Shown: piece after piece, positions 8,044 to 15,261 of the stretch | Layout: the number at the start of each line of letters is the position of its first letter | Position numbering within the stretch: position 1 is the stretch's first letter | Assembly (NCBI RefSeq): GCF_042695135.1 | Contig: NZ_CP170547.1 | Span: forward strand, 2,046,001 to 2,110,000 | DNA length: 64,000 nt | Direction: 5' to 3' | Source: Epilithonimonas sp042695135 | GTDB lineage: Bacteria > Bacteroidota > Bacteroidia > Flavobacteriales > Weeksellaceae | Notes under the pieces: model-generated | What the model saw: the letters and a program-made list of their open reading frames with translations, nothing else | Told to the model about the DNA's origin: nothing | The model's database searches: none | Translations under genes and position numbers: made by a program

Positions 8044-8253
8044 TTGAATAAAAGCACTCTAAAGTTTAAAACACAGCTGCAACAACCTATCTACCTTTCC
8101 GGAAAGCTTACTGCACCCTTGCGACAGACTTTCCGCCGTGTCGGAAAATGCGTCGCAACCCTGCAACAGCCTATCCGCTCTTCCGGAAAGCTTGCTTCAC
8201 CCCTGCAACAGGCTGTCCGCCAGAGCGGGAAGGTTGCAGCAGCCTTGGGTTAA
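8044..8253 (+). other. Doubtful small frame over the 42-nt repeat array
   Basis: Because the DNA repeat below is 42 nt (a multiple of three), one frame stays open and would encode four 14-residue units (LQQPIYLSGKLTAP and variants). The start would be TTG with no visible promoter at the right place. The hairpin pairing is better kept than any amino acid pattern, so I regard this as probably not translated. Confidence 0.15.
8077..8244 (+). repeat. Four exact-length 42-nt tandem repeats, each with a hairpin
   Basis: Units start at 8077, 8119, 8161 and 8203, each opening CTGCAACA or a one- or two-base variant. Each holds an inverted repeat of the form CTNTCCG-N6-CGGAAAG; in unit 2 it is perfect (TTTCCG 8130-8135 / CGGAAA 8142-8147). 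The array is clearly richer in G+C than its surroundings and ends 64 bases before the DUF6261 gene. I infer a structured RNA or DNA element associated with that gene. Confidence 0.8.
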
Positions 8254-8308
8254 CCTTTCAAACAAGGGAAATATTTACTATCTTTATCGCTAATAAAAAC
8301 ATTTACAA

Positions 8309-9046
8309 ATGATTGATTCAATTGATCTTAGAAATTTGCGAAACGCAGATTATCTCCAATTCCAAAAAGACTTCTTGTCTGTTATTTTCCGAAATGATCC
8401 TGCCGCTTTGCAGGTAGAATCTAAGTATGATGCACTCTCTGCAAAAGCAGACGAGTTGGAAAGTCTATTTAAAAAAGTGCTTGCCAACCCGATCTCTCAG
8501 GAGCTTGTGGTTTTAGATGAAAGGAGAGATGCTGCCATCAATGGGATATATTACACGGCACTGGCAAATTCCTATCATTTTGACCTGGCAACCAAACAGT
8601 CTGCCAACAAACTTTTAGCAAATATAAGTCTCTACGGTTCTGGTATCGCAAGGCTTAACTATCAGGCAGAAACTTCTACGCTTACCAACCTGATCAATGA
8701 CTGGGAAAACAAACCGGAACTGACCCAAGCCATTGAAGCTCTTAATTTGAAATCCTGGAAAGAAGAACTGAAAACTATTAATACGGAATTCAGTACCCGC
8801 TATCTGGACAGAACCCAGGATTATGGCAACGCCACACCGGAAACTTTAAAATTAAAAAGAGAAGAAACGAATACTGCCTATTATGCTTTGAGAGACAGGA
8901 TCAATGCACTACATTTGTTGGTAGAAACGCCGCCATCGCCCTACAATATAGTCATCAACCAACTGAATGCGCTGATAGAGCAGTATAATCTGCTGGTAAC
9001 AGTGCCTGATGAGTCGGGAGATGATCCTAAGCCCGGAGAGGCATAA
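8309..9046 (+). CDS. DUF6261 family protein
   Basis: A 245-residue, soluble, mostly helical protein without signal peptide or membrane helix. It opens MIDSIDLRNLRNADYLQFQ, the usual start of DUF6261 proteins, continues with helices around ESKYDALSAKADELESLF and DERRDAAINGIYYTALANSY, and ends in a low-complexity acidic tail (DESGDDPKPGEA). The family is common in Bacteroidota and has no known function. It follows the 42-nt hairpin array at 8077-8244; TATCTTTA (7 of 8 to TAnnTTTG) lies shortly before the start. Confidence 0.8.
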   Translation: MIDSIDLRNLRNADYLQFQKDFLSVIFRNDPAALQVESKYDALSAKADELESLFKKVLANPISQELVVLDERRDAAINGIYYTALANSYHFDLATKQSANKLLANISLYGSGIARLNYQAETSTLTNLINDWENKPELTQAIEALNLKSWKEELKTINTEFSTRYLDRTQDYGNATPETLKLKREETNTAYYALRDRINALHLLVETPPSPYNIVINQLNALIEQYNLLVTVPDESGDDPKPGEA

Positions 9047-9088
9047 TTAAATTAAAGACTAATAACCATTAATAAAAAACAATATATT

Positions 9089-10438
9089 ATGAATAAAAAA
9101 TTAATTTTAACATCAATCCTTGTTTTTCTTTGTATTTATACTAATGCCCAATGCTGGAAAAGTATCTCAACGGGAAGTAGTACATTAGGTATTAAACCTG
9201 ATGGTACACTGTGGGGTTGGGGAGGAAACCCATATGGATCATTAGGAAATGGAACCACTAATTATACATTTAGTCCTATTCCTATAGGTTCTGATACCGA
9301 CTGGAAAATTGTGATTGCAGGACATGGCCGTACCATGGCAATTAAAAATGATGGTTCGCTGTGGGCTTGGGGATACAACGGTAATGGGGAATTAGGTGAC
9401 GGTACTATAAAAAACAAGCTTATACCTACCAGAATAGGTACGGATACAGACTGGAAAGAAGTTGCACTAGGATTGCAACATACACTTGCCATAAAAACTG
9501 ACGGTTCGCTTTGGGCCTGGGGAGATAACTACAGTGGGCAGCTTGGAAATAATACTACTATAAATTCATATGTCCCTAAAAGAATAGGCACAGCCAATGA
9601 TTGGAAAAGTATAAGCGCTGGTTATTATCATACATTAGCTCTAAAAACTGATGGCTCACTTTGGGCTTGGGGATCTTATTGGTATATAGATTATGCCACA
9701 CAAAATACTAAGATACCTAATATGATTGGTATTGACAACGATTGGAAAAGTATAACTGCAGGTGATGGTACTTCAATGGCTATTAAAAATGATGGCTCAC
9801 TTTGGGCTTGGGGGAAGAATGATTATGGACAATTAGGAGATGGCACTACAACAATTAGATTTATCCTTACCAGGATAGGTACAGACAATGATTGGCAAAA
9901 TGTTGCTAGAGGATCGCGGTATACCTTAGCCCTGAAAACAAACGGTTCAATGTGGGCGTGGGGAGATAACTACATTGGGCAATTAGGAGATGGAACCGTT
10001 ATTAGTAAAACTATTCCTACCCGAATAGGTACAGCCAATGATTGGAAAATTATTTTAGCAAATGGTAATCTTGGAATGGCTCTTAAAACGGACGGTTCTC
10101 GTTGGGCTTGGGGAAATAATACAGGTGGAGACTTTGGAGATGGTTATGTAGTAAGTGCTCTTAGTCCAAGAGAAATAACAACAGCAAGTTGCGTGCTTGC
10201 GGTTTCTGATGCCACAACTTCAGCAATACAGATCTATCCAAACCCTGCCAGAGATTATTTTTCTATCAAGAGCAAAGAAATAAAACAAGTACAGTTATAC
10301 TCTCTGGATGGCAAGCTTGTAAAGGAATATCCTGCATCTGAGAAATACTCTGTTAATGGATTGGCAAAGGGTATTTATATCATAAAAGCACAACTGGAGA
10401 ATGGCAAAGTTATTTCGGATAAAATAGTTAAAGAATAA
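9089..10438 (+). CDS. RCC1-repeat protein with T9SS sorting domain
   Basis: A 449-residue secreted protein. After a signal peptide (MNKKLILTSILVFLCIYTNAQ) come seven RCC1-type units of about 48 residues, each starting W-K/Q and carrying a K-x-D/N-G-S-x-W-x-W-G core, predicted to fold as a beta propeller. The last ~75 residues (IYPNPARDYF ... VISDKIVKE) are a type A T9SS sorting domain, so it should be carried across the outer membrane and released or attached at the surface. Binding partner unknown. Its stop is six bases before the next ATG. Confidence 0.85.
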   Translation: MNKKLILTSILVFLCIYTNAQCWKSISTGSSTLGIKPDGTLWGWGGNPYGSLGNGTTNYTFSPIPIGSDTDWKIVIAGHGRTMAIKNDGSLWAWGYNGNGELGDGTIKNKLIPTRIGTDTDWKEVALGLQHTLAIKTDGSLWAWGDNYSGQLGNNTTINSYVPKRIGTANDWKSISAGYYHTLALKTDGSLWAWGSYWYIDYATQNTKIPNMIGIDNDWKSITAGDGTSMAIKNDGSLWAWGKNDYGQLGDGTTTIRFILTRIGTDNDWQNVARGSRYTLALKTNGSMWAWGDNYIGQLGDGTVISKTIPTRIGTANDWKIILANGNLGMALKTDGSRWAWGNNTGGDFGDGYVVSALSPREITTASCVLAVSDATTSAIQIYPNPARDYFSIKSKEIKQVQLYSLDGKLVKEYPASEKYSVNGLAKGIYIIKAQLENGKVISDKIVKE

Positions 10439-10444
10439 ACATTG

Positions 10445-11818
10445 ATGAAGTATTTCCTTTTAATTCCATTACTCGTTACACAAACTTATTTTTCCCAATC
10501 GGTTTCAGCTGATCTGGACAAATCTGTAAAAGAAATGATGTCGGCTTCTAATGCTTTGTCAGCCAATCTTTCTTTCTACGTTTCGGATGAAAATGGAAAT
10601 CTTGTTTATGAATTTAATGGGAATAAAGGACTTTCCACAGCAAGCACGCAGAAGATTTTCACATCTGCGGCGGCTTTGGAAACTTTAGGAAAAGATTATC
10701 AGTGGAAAACTACGGCTTCATATTCAGGTAAAATATCTAATGGAAATCTGGAGGGCGATTTTTACATCACCTCCAACGGCGACCCGACTTTGGGAAGCTG
10801 GCGATATGAAGCTTACAAACCGGAAAATTTTAAGCAGAAATTATTAGAAGCGATCAGGAAATCCGGCATCAAAAAAATTACCGGAGACCTGATTGTGGAT
10901 GATTCTTATTTCGATTTCCAAAGCACGCCGGGCGGCTGGCCCTGGAACGATCTTGGGAATTATTACGGCGCAGGAACTTTTGGGGTGAACTGGAAAGAAA
11001 ATCAGTTTGATATTAATATTAACGGGAATCAAATCAAGAACTATTCTTACGATCTGGACAATGTCAATTGGATCAACGACCTGAAAACCGGTGGAAGTTC
11101 TGACCAGAGTCTGATCTTCACCGCGCCGCATTCCGAAACGGCTTTAATCAACGGGATGTTACCTGGAGGAAAAACTACAACCGTTTCTGGCGCAACGCCC
11201 AATCCGCCAATGCAGTTAGCTGCTGAAGTCAAAAAACTACTTGAAGAAAACGGAATTTCAGTTTCAGGGAAAGTAACCACTTACTACAATGAAAGACTTG
11301 CAGGAAAATCGGTTTCAAAAGCTCCGTCAGCAAATGTCATTTTCGAATATAAATCGCCAACACTTGATAAGATCGTTTATTGGCTGATGCGGAAAAGCAT
11401 TAATCTTTACGCTGAAACATTAATCAAAACAATGGCAAAAGAGAAACGTAATGATCCAACTTTTGAAACTGGCGTTGATTTTCTTAAAGACTTTTGGAAA
11501 TCAAAAGGAATCAACCCAAATATGATCAATTTTGCTGACGGAAGCGGGCTTTCGCCACAGAATTATGTTTCGCCAAAGGCTCAGGTTCAGGCACTGATAT
11601 ATTCGAAAAAGCAAAGCTGGTTTGATGCTTTTTATGAGGGTTTTCCGACACAAAATGGAATCAAAATGAAAAGCGGAACGATAAAGGACAGCAAGTCTTT
11701 TGCAGGTTATCAAACTTCGAAAAATGGAAAAAATTATGTTTTTTCGATCATTCTTAATAATTACCAAGGCGGAAGTATTAGTAATGCTTTATTTAAAGTT
11801 TTGGATAATCTGAAGTAA
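10445..11818 (+). CDS. dacB: D-alanyl-D-alanine carboxypeptidase/endopeptidase (PBP4 type)
   Basis: A 457-residue periplasmic serine peptidase (family S13) that trims or opens peptidoglycan cross-links. Motifs: SxxK in TASTQKIFT (Ser67-Thr-Gln-Lys70 from this start), SxN-type FADGSGLSPQNYVSP and KTG-type MKSGTIKD. A signal peptide is present (MKYFLLIPLLVTQTYFSQS). ATG 10445 is chosen over the TTG three bases earlier. It follows the RCC1 gene by six bases and precedes the glycosylase gene by one base, so it is probably co-transcribed with both. Confidence 0.92.
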   Translation: MKYFLLIPLLVTQTYFSQSVSADLDKSVKEMMSASNALSANLSFYVSDENGNLVYEFNGNKGLSTASTQKIFTSAAALETLGKDYQWKTTASYSGKISNGNLEGDFYITSNGDPTLGSWRYEAYKPENFKQKLLEAIRKSGIKKITGDLIVDDSYFDFQSTPGGWPWNDLGNYYGAGTFGVNWKENQFDININGNQIKNYSYDLDNVNWINDLKTGGSSDQSLIFTAPHSETALINGMLPGGKTTTVSGATPNPPMQLAAEVKKLLEENGISVSGKVTTYYNERLAGKSVSKAPSANVIFEYKSPTLDKIVYWLMRKSINLYAETLIKTMAKEKRNDPTFETGVDFLKDFWKSKGINPNMINFADGSGLSPQNYVSPKAQVQALIYSKKQSWFDAFYEGFPTQNGIKMKSGTIKDSKSFAGYQTSKNGKNYVFSIILNNYQGGSISNALFKVLDNLK

Positions 11819-11819
11819 A

Positions 11820-12302
11820 ATGAACAGAATTAATTCCTTTCCGCCAATTGTAGATGAGAATTCCAGAATATTAATTCTCGGATCGATGCCGGGTGCAAAA
11901 TCTCTTCAGATGCAGCAATACTATGCATTTCCTCAGAATCAGTTCTGGAAAATCATGTTTCATCTTTTTGATGCTGAGTTCTCTCAAGATTATCAGGCAA
12001 GAATCAGCTTACTAAAAACAAATAATATTGCACTTTGGGATGTCATCGAAAGCTGTGAAAGGAAGGGTAGCAGCGATACGGAAATAAAGGATGAAATTGA
12101 TAATAATATTCCTGAACTAATTAAAAATTATCCAAATATCAAAACCATTTTTTGCAACGGACAAAAATCTTATAAAAACCTTGTGAAGATTTTGGGTAAG
12201 GATTTTAAAATTCCGATTGTTTGTCTACCATCAACAAGTCCGCTTCATACAGTTAAGTTTGATGAGAAGCTGGAGAGTTGGAAGGTTATAAGGATTATTT
12301 AA
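11820..12302 (+). CDS. DNA-deoxyinosine glycosylase (UDG superfamily, family 6)
   Basis: A 160-residue cytosolic repair enzyme expected to remove hypoxanthine from DNA. The N-terminal motif RILILGSMPGAKS and the YYAFPQNQFWKIMFHLF segment match family 6 of the uracil-DNA glycosylase superfamily, which uses N in PQNQFW; the second motif region is CLPSTSPLHT. Length fits. It starts one base after dacB and its end overlaps the convergent HhH-GPD gene by four bases. Confidence 0.88.
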   Translation: MNRINSFPPIVDENSRILILGSMPGAKSLQMQQYYAFPQNQFWKIMFHLFDAEFSQDYQARISLLKTNNIALWDVIESCERKGSSDTEIKDEIDNNIPELIKNYPNIKTIFCNGQKSYKNLVKILGKDFKIPIVCLPSTSPLHTVKFDEKLESWKVIRII

Positions 12303-13069
12303 AAGATTGAATTTTCTTTTGTCCATTTACCTTTGTCTCCTGCTATAAAAGCTGCAGCATCAAAAAGACAAGGTTTTATGTTTGCTCTTTCACATAGATT
12401 ATTAATTCCATCGGAAATTAAATTATAATAATTTTTGTCTTGTAAAGCTATTGCAGAAATTTTTATAGGAAACCCAAATTCATTTAGCCATTTTCCAATT
12501 CGGGAATCAATAGGAATTTCGTAAACAGTAAATCCTAAAATCTGTAATAAGTTTCTAGCTTGTTTTGGTCCAAAGCCTTTTAAATTGCTTTGTATCAATT
12601 CAGCATAAGTTTTCTCTTTTTCAATTTGTTCTGTTTTATCTTCTGTTTTTTCAACTAAAACTGACCTTATTTCATCAAATAATTTCCATTGAGTCTTTTC
12701 TAAATAATCAAAATTCACTTTTAATTCATTCGCAATATTATTGTGCCTGCGAATTCCTGAAAATTCTGACAATGTTTTTGAAATAAAAAATTCAAGATTT
12801 TCTTTTTGATTTTTACAATTAATTAATTCAAAAGGAAAAGGTTTTAATCTTGCAAATCTTGATATTGGGCTTTCTGAACTTGAATTTTGTTGTGTAGTTA
12901 AAAGACAAACAGTAATTACTTTCCAAATGAATTCATTATTGAAATTGAGATTTTCTTTTTGAATATTTTTTTTAAGTCTTATTTGATAAAAATCTGTATC
13001 CTCATAAGATTTACAAAAATCAATAATTTTTGTAATATCCTCTTTTTCAATAATCCAATCTAATTTCAT
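12299..13069 (-). CDS. HhH-GPD-type DNA glycosylase (Ogg2/AGOG-like)
   Basis: A 256-residue protein with a helix-hairpin-helix signature SNLKGFGPKQARNLLQILGF followed by VYEIPIDSRIGKWL. The lysine of GPKQA and the aspartate of IPIDSR sit where Ogg2/AGOG enzymes have their Schiff-base lysine and catalytic aspartate, so N-glycosylase/AP-lyase activity on oxidised guanine is a reasonable inference. The N-terminal half is divergent but includes VCLLTTQQNSSSESP, close to the family's LTxQQ element. It overlaps the end of the convergent hypoxanthine glycosylase gene by four bases. Confidence 0.7.
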   Translation of the reverse strand: MKLDWIIEKEDITKIIDFCKSYEDTDFYQIRLKKNIQKENLNFNNEFIWKVITVCLLTTQQNSSSESPISRFARLKPFPFELINCKNQKENLEFFISKTLSEFSGIRRHNNIANELKVNFDYLEKTQWKLFDEIRSVLVEKTEDKTEQIEKEKTYAELIQSNLKGFGPKQARNLLQILGFTVYEIPIDSRIGKWLNEFGFPIKISAIALQDKNYYNLISDGINNLCERANIKPCLFDAAAFIAGDKGKWTKENSIF

Positions 13070-13106
13070 TATTTTTAATTTCCAAATTATATCAACTGAC
13101 TAAAAT

Positions 13107-13832
13107 TTAATCCCTCCAAATCTCCCAAGCCTTTTCTGCCTGTTGTTCCAGCATATAAAAACCGTTAAGCGTTGTTGCACCTTTTTCTGCTGATTTTCTT
13201 AGGAAAGCAGTTTCTGAAGGATTATAAATCAAATCGATGACGTAATGTTTATCTGTAATCGCATCAAAAGGAAAAGGAAGAGAATCTTCTACATTTGGGA
13301 AAGTGCCGACTGGCGTTGTCTGAATAATCAAAAGCGAATCTCTAACCAAATTTTCTGACAAGTTTTCAAAATTAATTTCTGATTTTCTTGATACGGTTTG
13401 ATGTTCAATCTGGTGTTTCTCCAGGATATATCTCACCGCTTTTGCAGCACCGCCGTCGCCTAGAATAAGAGCCTTTTTATGATGCTCTTTTTTGTTGATA
13501 AGCAATGTTTTTTCAAACCCGAAAACATCTGTATTATAGCCGATTTTTTTTCCGTTTTTGAAGCTCACACAATTCACTGCGCCAATCTGTGAAGCTTCAT
13601 CACTGAGTTCATCCAGAAAAGGAATAATGGCTTGTTTGTAGGGGATTGTGACATTCATCCCAATAAGATTTGGGTTCTCTGTTATAGAATTTAAAGCTTC
13701 GATTTCAGGAATGTCAAAGAAACTGTAGCTATGATCTTTTAAAAATAATTTTCTGAATTTTTCCTCAAAGTATTTTTTTGAAAATGAGTAAGAAATATTC
13801 TTCCCAAGCAAACCGAATTCCTGTTTTTCCAT
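13107..13832 (-). CDS. aroE: Shikimate dehydrogenase
   Basis: A 241-residue NADPH-dependent enzyme that reduces 3-dehydroshikimate to shikimate in aromatic amino acid synthesis. Visible residues: substrate-binding SYSFSKKYF, catalytic Lys in NVTIPYKQAI, DEASQIGAVNCV with the conserved Asn, NTDVFGFEK with the Asp, and the cofactor loop ILGDGGAAKAV. It is on the short side for AroE but complete. A -7 box ends four bases before the ATG, so the mRNA may be leaderless. Confidence 0.95.
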   Translation of the reverse strand: MEKQEFGLLGKNISYSFSKKYFEEKFRKLFLKDHSYSFFDIPEIEALNSITENPNLIGMNVTIPYKQAIIPFLDELSDEASQIGAVNCVSFKNGKKIGYNTDVFGFEKTLLINKKEHHKKALILGDGGAAKAVRYILEKHQIEHQTVSRKSEINFENLSENLVRDSLLIIQTTPVGTFPNVEDSLPFPFDAITDKHYVIDLIYNPSETAFLRKSAEKGATTLNGFYMLEQQAEKAWEIWRD

Positions 13833-13836
13833 AATT

Positions 13837-13844
13837 CAAATTTA
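13837..13844 (-). promoter_or_regulatory. -7 promoter box TAAATTTG directly before aroE
   Basis: Perfect TAnnTTTG on the minus strand, only four bases from the ATG. With initiation a few bases downstream of the box, transcription would begin at or next to the start codon. Confidence 0.5.
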
Positions 13845-13924
13845 TAAAATATCATCACAAAAACCATCATTATTTTTTACTTCTTCTATAAGATGAATAA
13901 TTTTAAAATACATTTTTGATGGCG

Positions 13925-13932
13925 TAATTTTG
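13925..13932 (+). promoter_or_regulatory. -7 promoter box TAATTTTG for the aldo/keto reductase
   Basis: Perfect TAnnTTTG match, 29 bases before the ATG at 13962. Confidence 0.45.
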
Positions 13933-13961
13933 GCATTGGAAAAATTAAAAATTTAAGAAAA

Positions 13962-14795
13962 ATGAAACAAGTCATTCTTAACAACGGAACAGAAATTCCG
14001 GAAATTGGTTTTGGAACCTGGCAGACTACAGAAGGTGTGAAGAAAACTGTAAATTTGGCTTTGGAAGATGGTTACAGACATATTGATACAGCAGATATTT
14101 ATGGAAATGAGGCAGAGATAGGAGAGGCGATTGAAGAATCCGGAATCCTAAGAACGGATCTGTATCTTACGACAAAGATCTGGAACAGCAACAGGAGTTA
14201 TCATGGCGTGAAAAAATCCGTTGAACAATCTCTTAACAAGCTGAAAACGGATTATCTGGATCTTCTTTTAATCCACTGGCCTGCAAATGAAAAACAGTTC
14301 GACAATTGGGAAGAGATTAATTCATCAACCTGGAAATCAATGGAAGAATTATATAAATCAGGAGTTGTAAAATCCATTGGTGTGAGTAATTTTCTTGTTC
14401 CACATCTTCGAGCTCTTTTAAAAACGGCAGAAGTTGTTCCTGTTGTCAATCAAATCGAGTTCCATCCCGGATATACACAGCAGGAAACTGTAGATTATTC
14501 CAAAGAAAATGGGATTGTGATAGAAGCCTGGAGTCCGATTGGTTCCGGCAGATTGCTGAAAGATAAAGAATTAAACGTTATTTCTGATAACTATGGTGTT
14601 TCTCCGGCAATATTGTGTATTCAGTTTTGTCTGCAATGCGGGGTAGTTGTATTGCCTAAATCCGAAAACCCTGAAAATATCAAAAATAATCTTCATTTCG
14701 AAAGATTCAAAATCTCTGAAAGTGATATGAAAGCCTTGAAGACTCTTAAAGAATCAGGTTTTTCAGGACTTAATCCATCAGCCGTGGATTTCTAA
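13962..14795 (+). CDS. Aldo/keto reductase
   Basis: A 277-residue NADPH-dependent reductase of small aldehydes and ketones, closest in pattern to the 2,5-diketo-D-gluconate reductase group. The catalytic tetrad is present: Asp42 (HIDTADIYGNE), Tyr47, Lys72 (LTTKIWN) and His105 (LLIHWPA). VNQIEFHPGY and VLPKSENPENI are the conserved substrate and cofactor elements. Its own -7 box lies upstream and a terminator shared with the convergent receiver gene lies downstream. The physiological substrate cannot be read from sequence. Confidence 0.92.
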   Translation: MKQVILNNGTEIPEIGFGTWQTTEGVKKTVNLALEDGYRHIDTADIYGNEAEIGEAIEESGILRTDLYLTTKIWNSNRSYHGVKKSVEQSLNKLKTDYLDLLLIHWPANEKQFDNWEEINSSTWKSMEELYKSGVVKSIGVSNFLVPHLRALLKTAEVVPVVNQIEFHPGYTQQETVDYSKENGIVIEAWSPIGSGRLLKDKELNVISDNYGVSPAILCIQFCLQCGVVVLPKSENPENIKNNLHFERFKISESDMKALKTLKESGFSGLNPSAVDF

Positions 14796-14813
14796 CTGAA
14801 ATTTATTTAATGA

Positions 14814-14848
14814 AAAAAGCAGTTCAATATTTATTTAAACTGCTTTTT
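14814..14848. terminator. Bidirectional terminator
   Basis: An 11-bp perfect stem AAAAAGCAGTT / AACTGCTTTTT with a 13-base loop and A/T runs on both sides. It separates the aldo/keto reductase from the convergent response regulator. Confidence 0.8.
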
Positions 14849-14859
14849 ATATTTTATGA

Positions 14860-15231
14860 TTATTCTGTTCTGCCAGAATAATATCTTATTTTTTCTACAA
14901 TCTCACCCAGGTCAAACGGTTTCGGTATGAAATCGATTGCGCCACTTTCTATGGCAGTATCTCCCAAGCCACGGCTGGCAGACATTATTACAACAGGAAT
15001 ACTTTTGAAATCTTCGTGTGCTTTTATCATTTTGCAGATATCGCGACCGTCTTCACCTGATAACCACATATCCATCAAAATTACATCTGGTTTTGAAGAT
15101 GCTGTAAGAGAATTGAACATCTCTGAACCTTTTTCATAATTTGATACCTCAAAGCCTTCCATATCCAGCATCAGTTTAACTGAGTCTAAAATGGCAGGAC
15201 TATCATCTACAACAATAATTTTTTTTGACAT
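14860..15231 (-). CDS. Single-domain response regulator (CheY-like)
   Basis: A 123-residue stand-alone receiver domain with no output domain. The acidic pair Asp9-Asp10 (VVDDSP), phospho-acceptor Asp54 (VILMDMW), Ser84 (VIMSAS) and Lys104 (FIPKPF) are all present. It starts 30 bases downstream of the PAS histidine kinase gene on the same strand, which is very probably its partner. It would work by protein contact or as a phosphate relay. Confidence 0.92.
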   Translation of the reverse strand: MSKKIIVVDDSPAILDSVKLMLDMEGFEVSNYEKGSEMFNSLTASSKPDVILMDMWLSGEDGRDICKMIKAHEDFKSIPVVIMSASRGLGDTAIESGAIDFIPKPFDLGEIVEKIRYYSGRTE

Positions 15232-15261
15232 TTGTAAAGTTTAAATAAATATTAATAAGTA

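Noticed and set aside
8077..8244. CRISPR array
   Set aside because: Units are contiguous 42-nt repeats with no spacers and no cas genes nearby.
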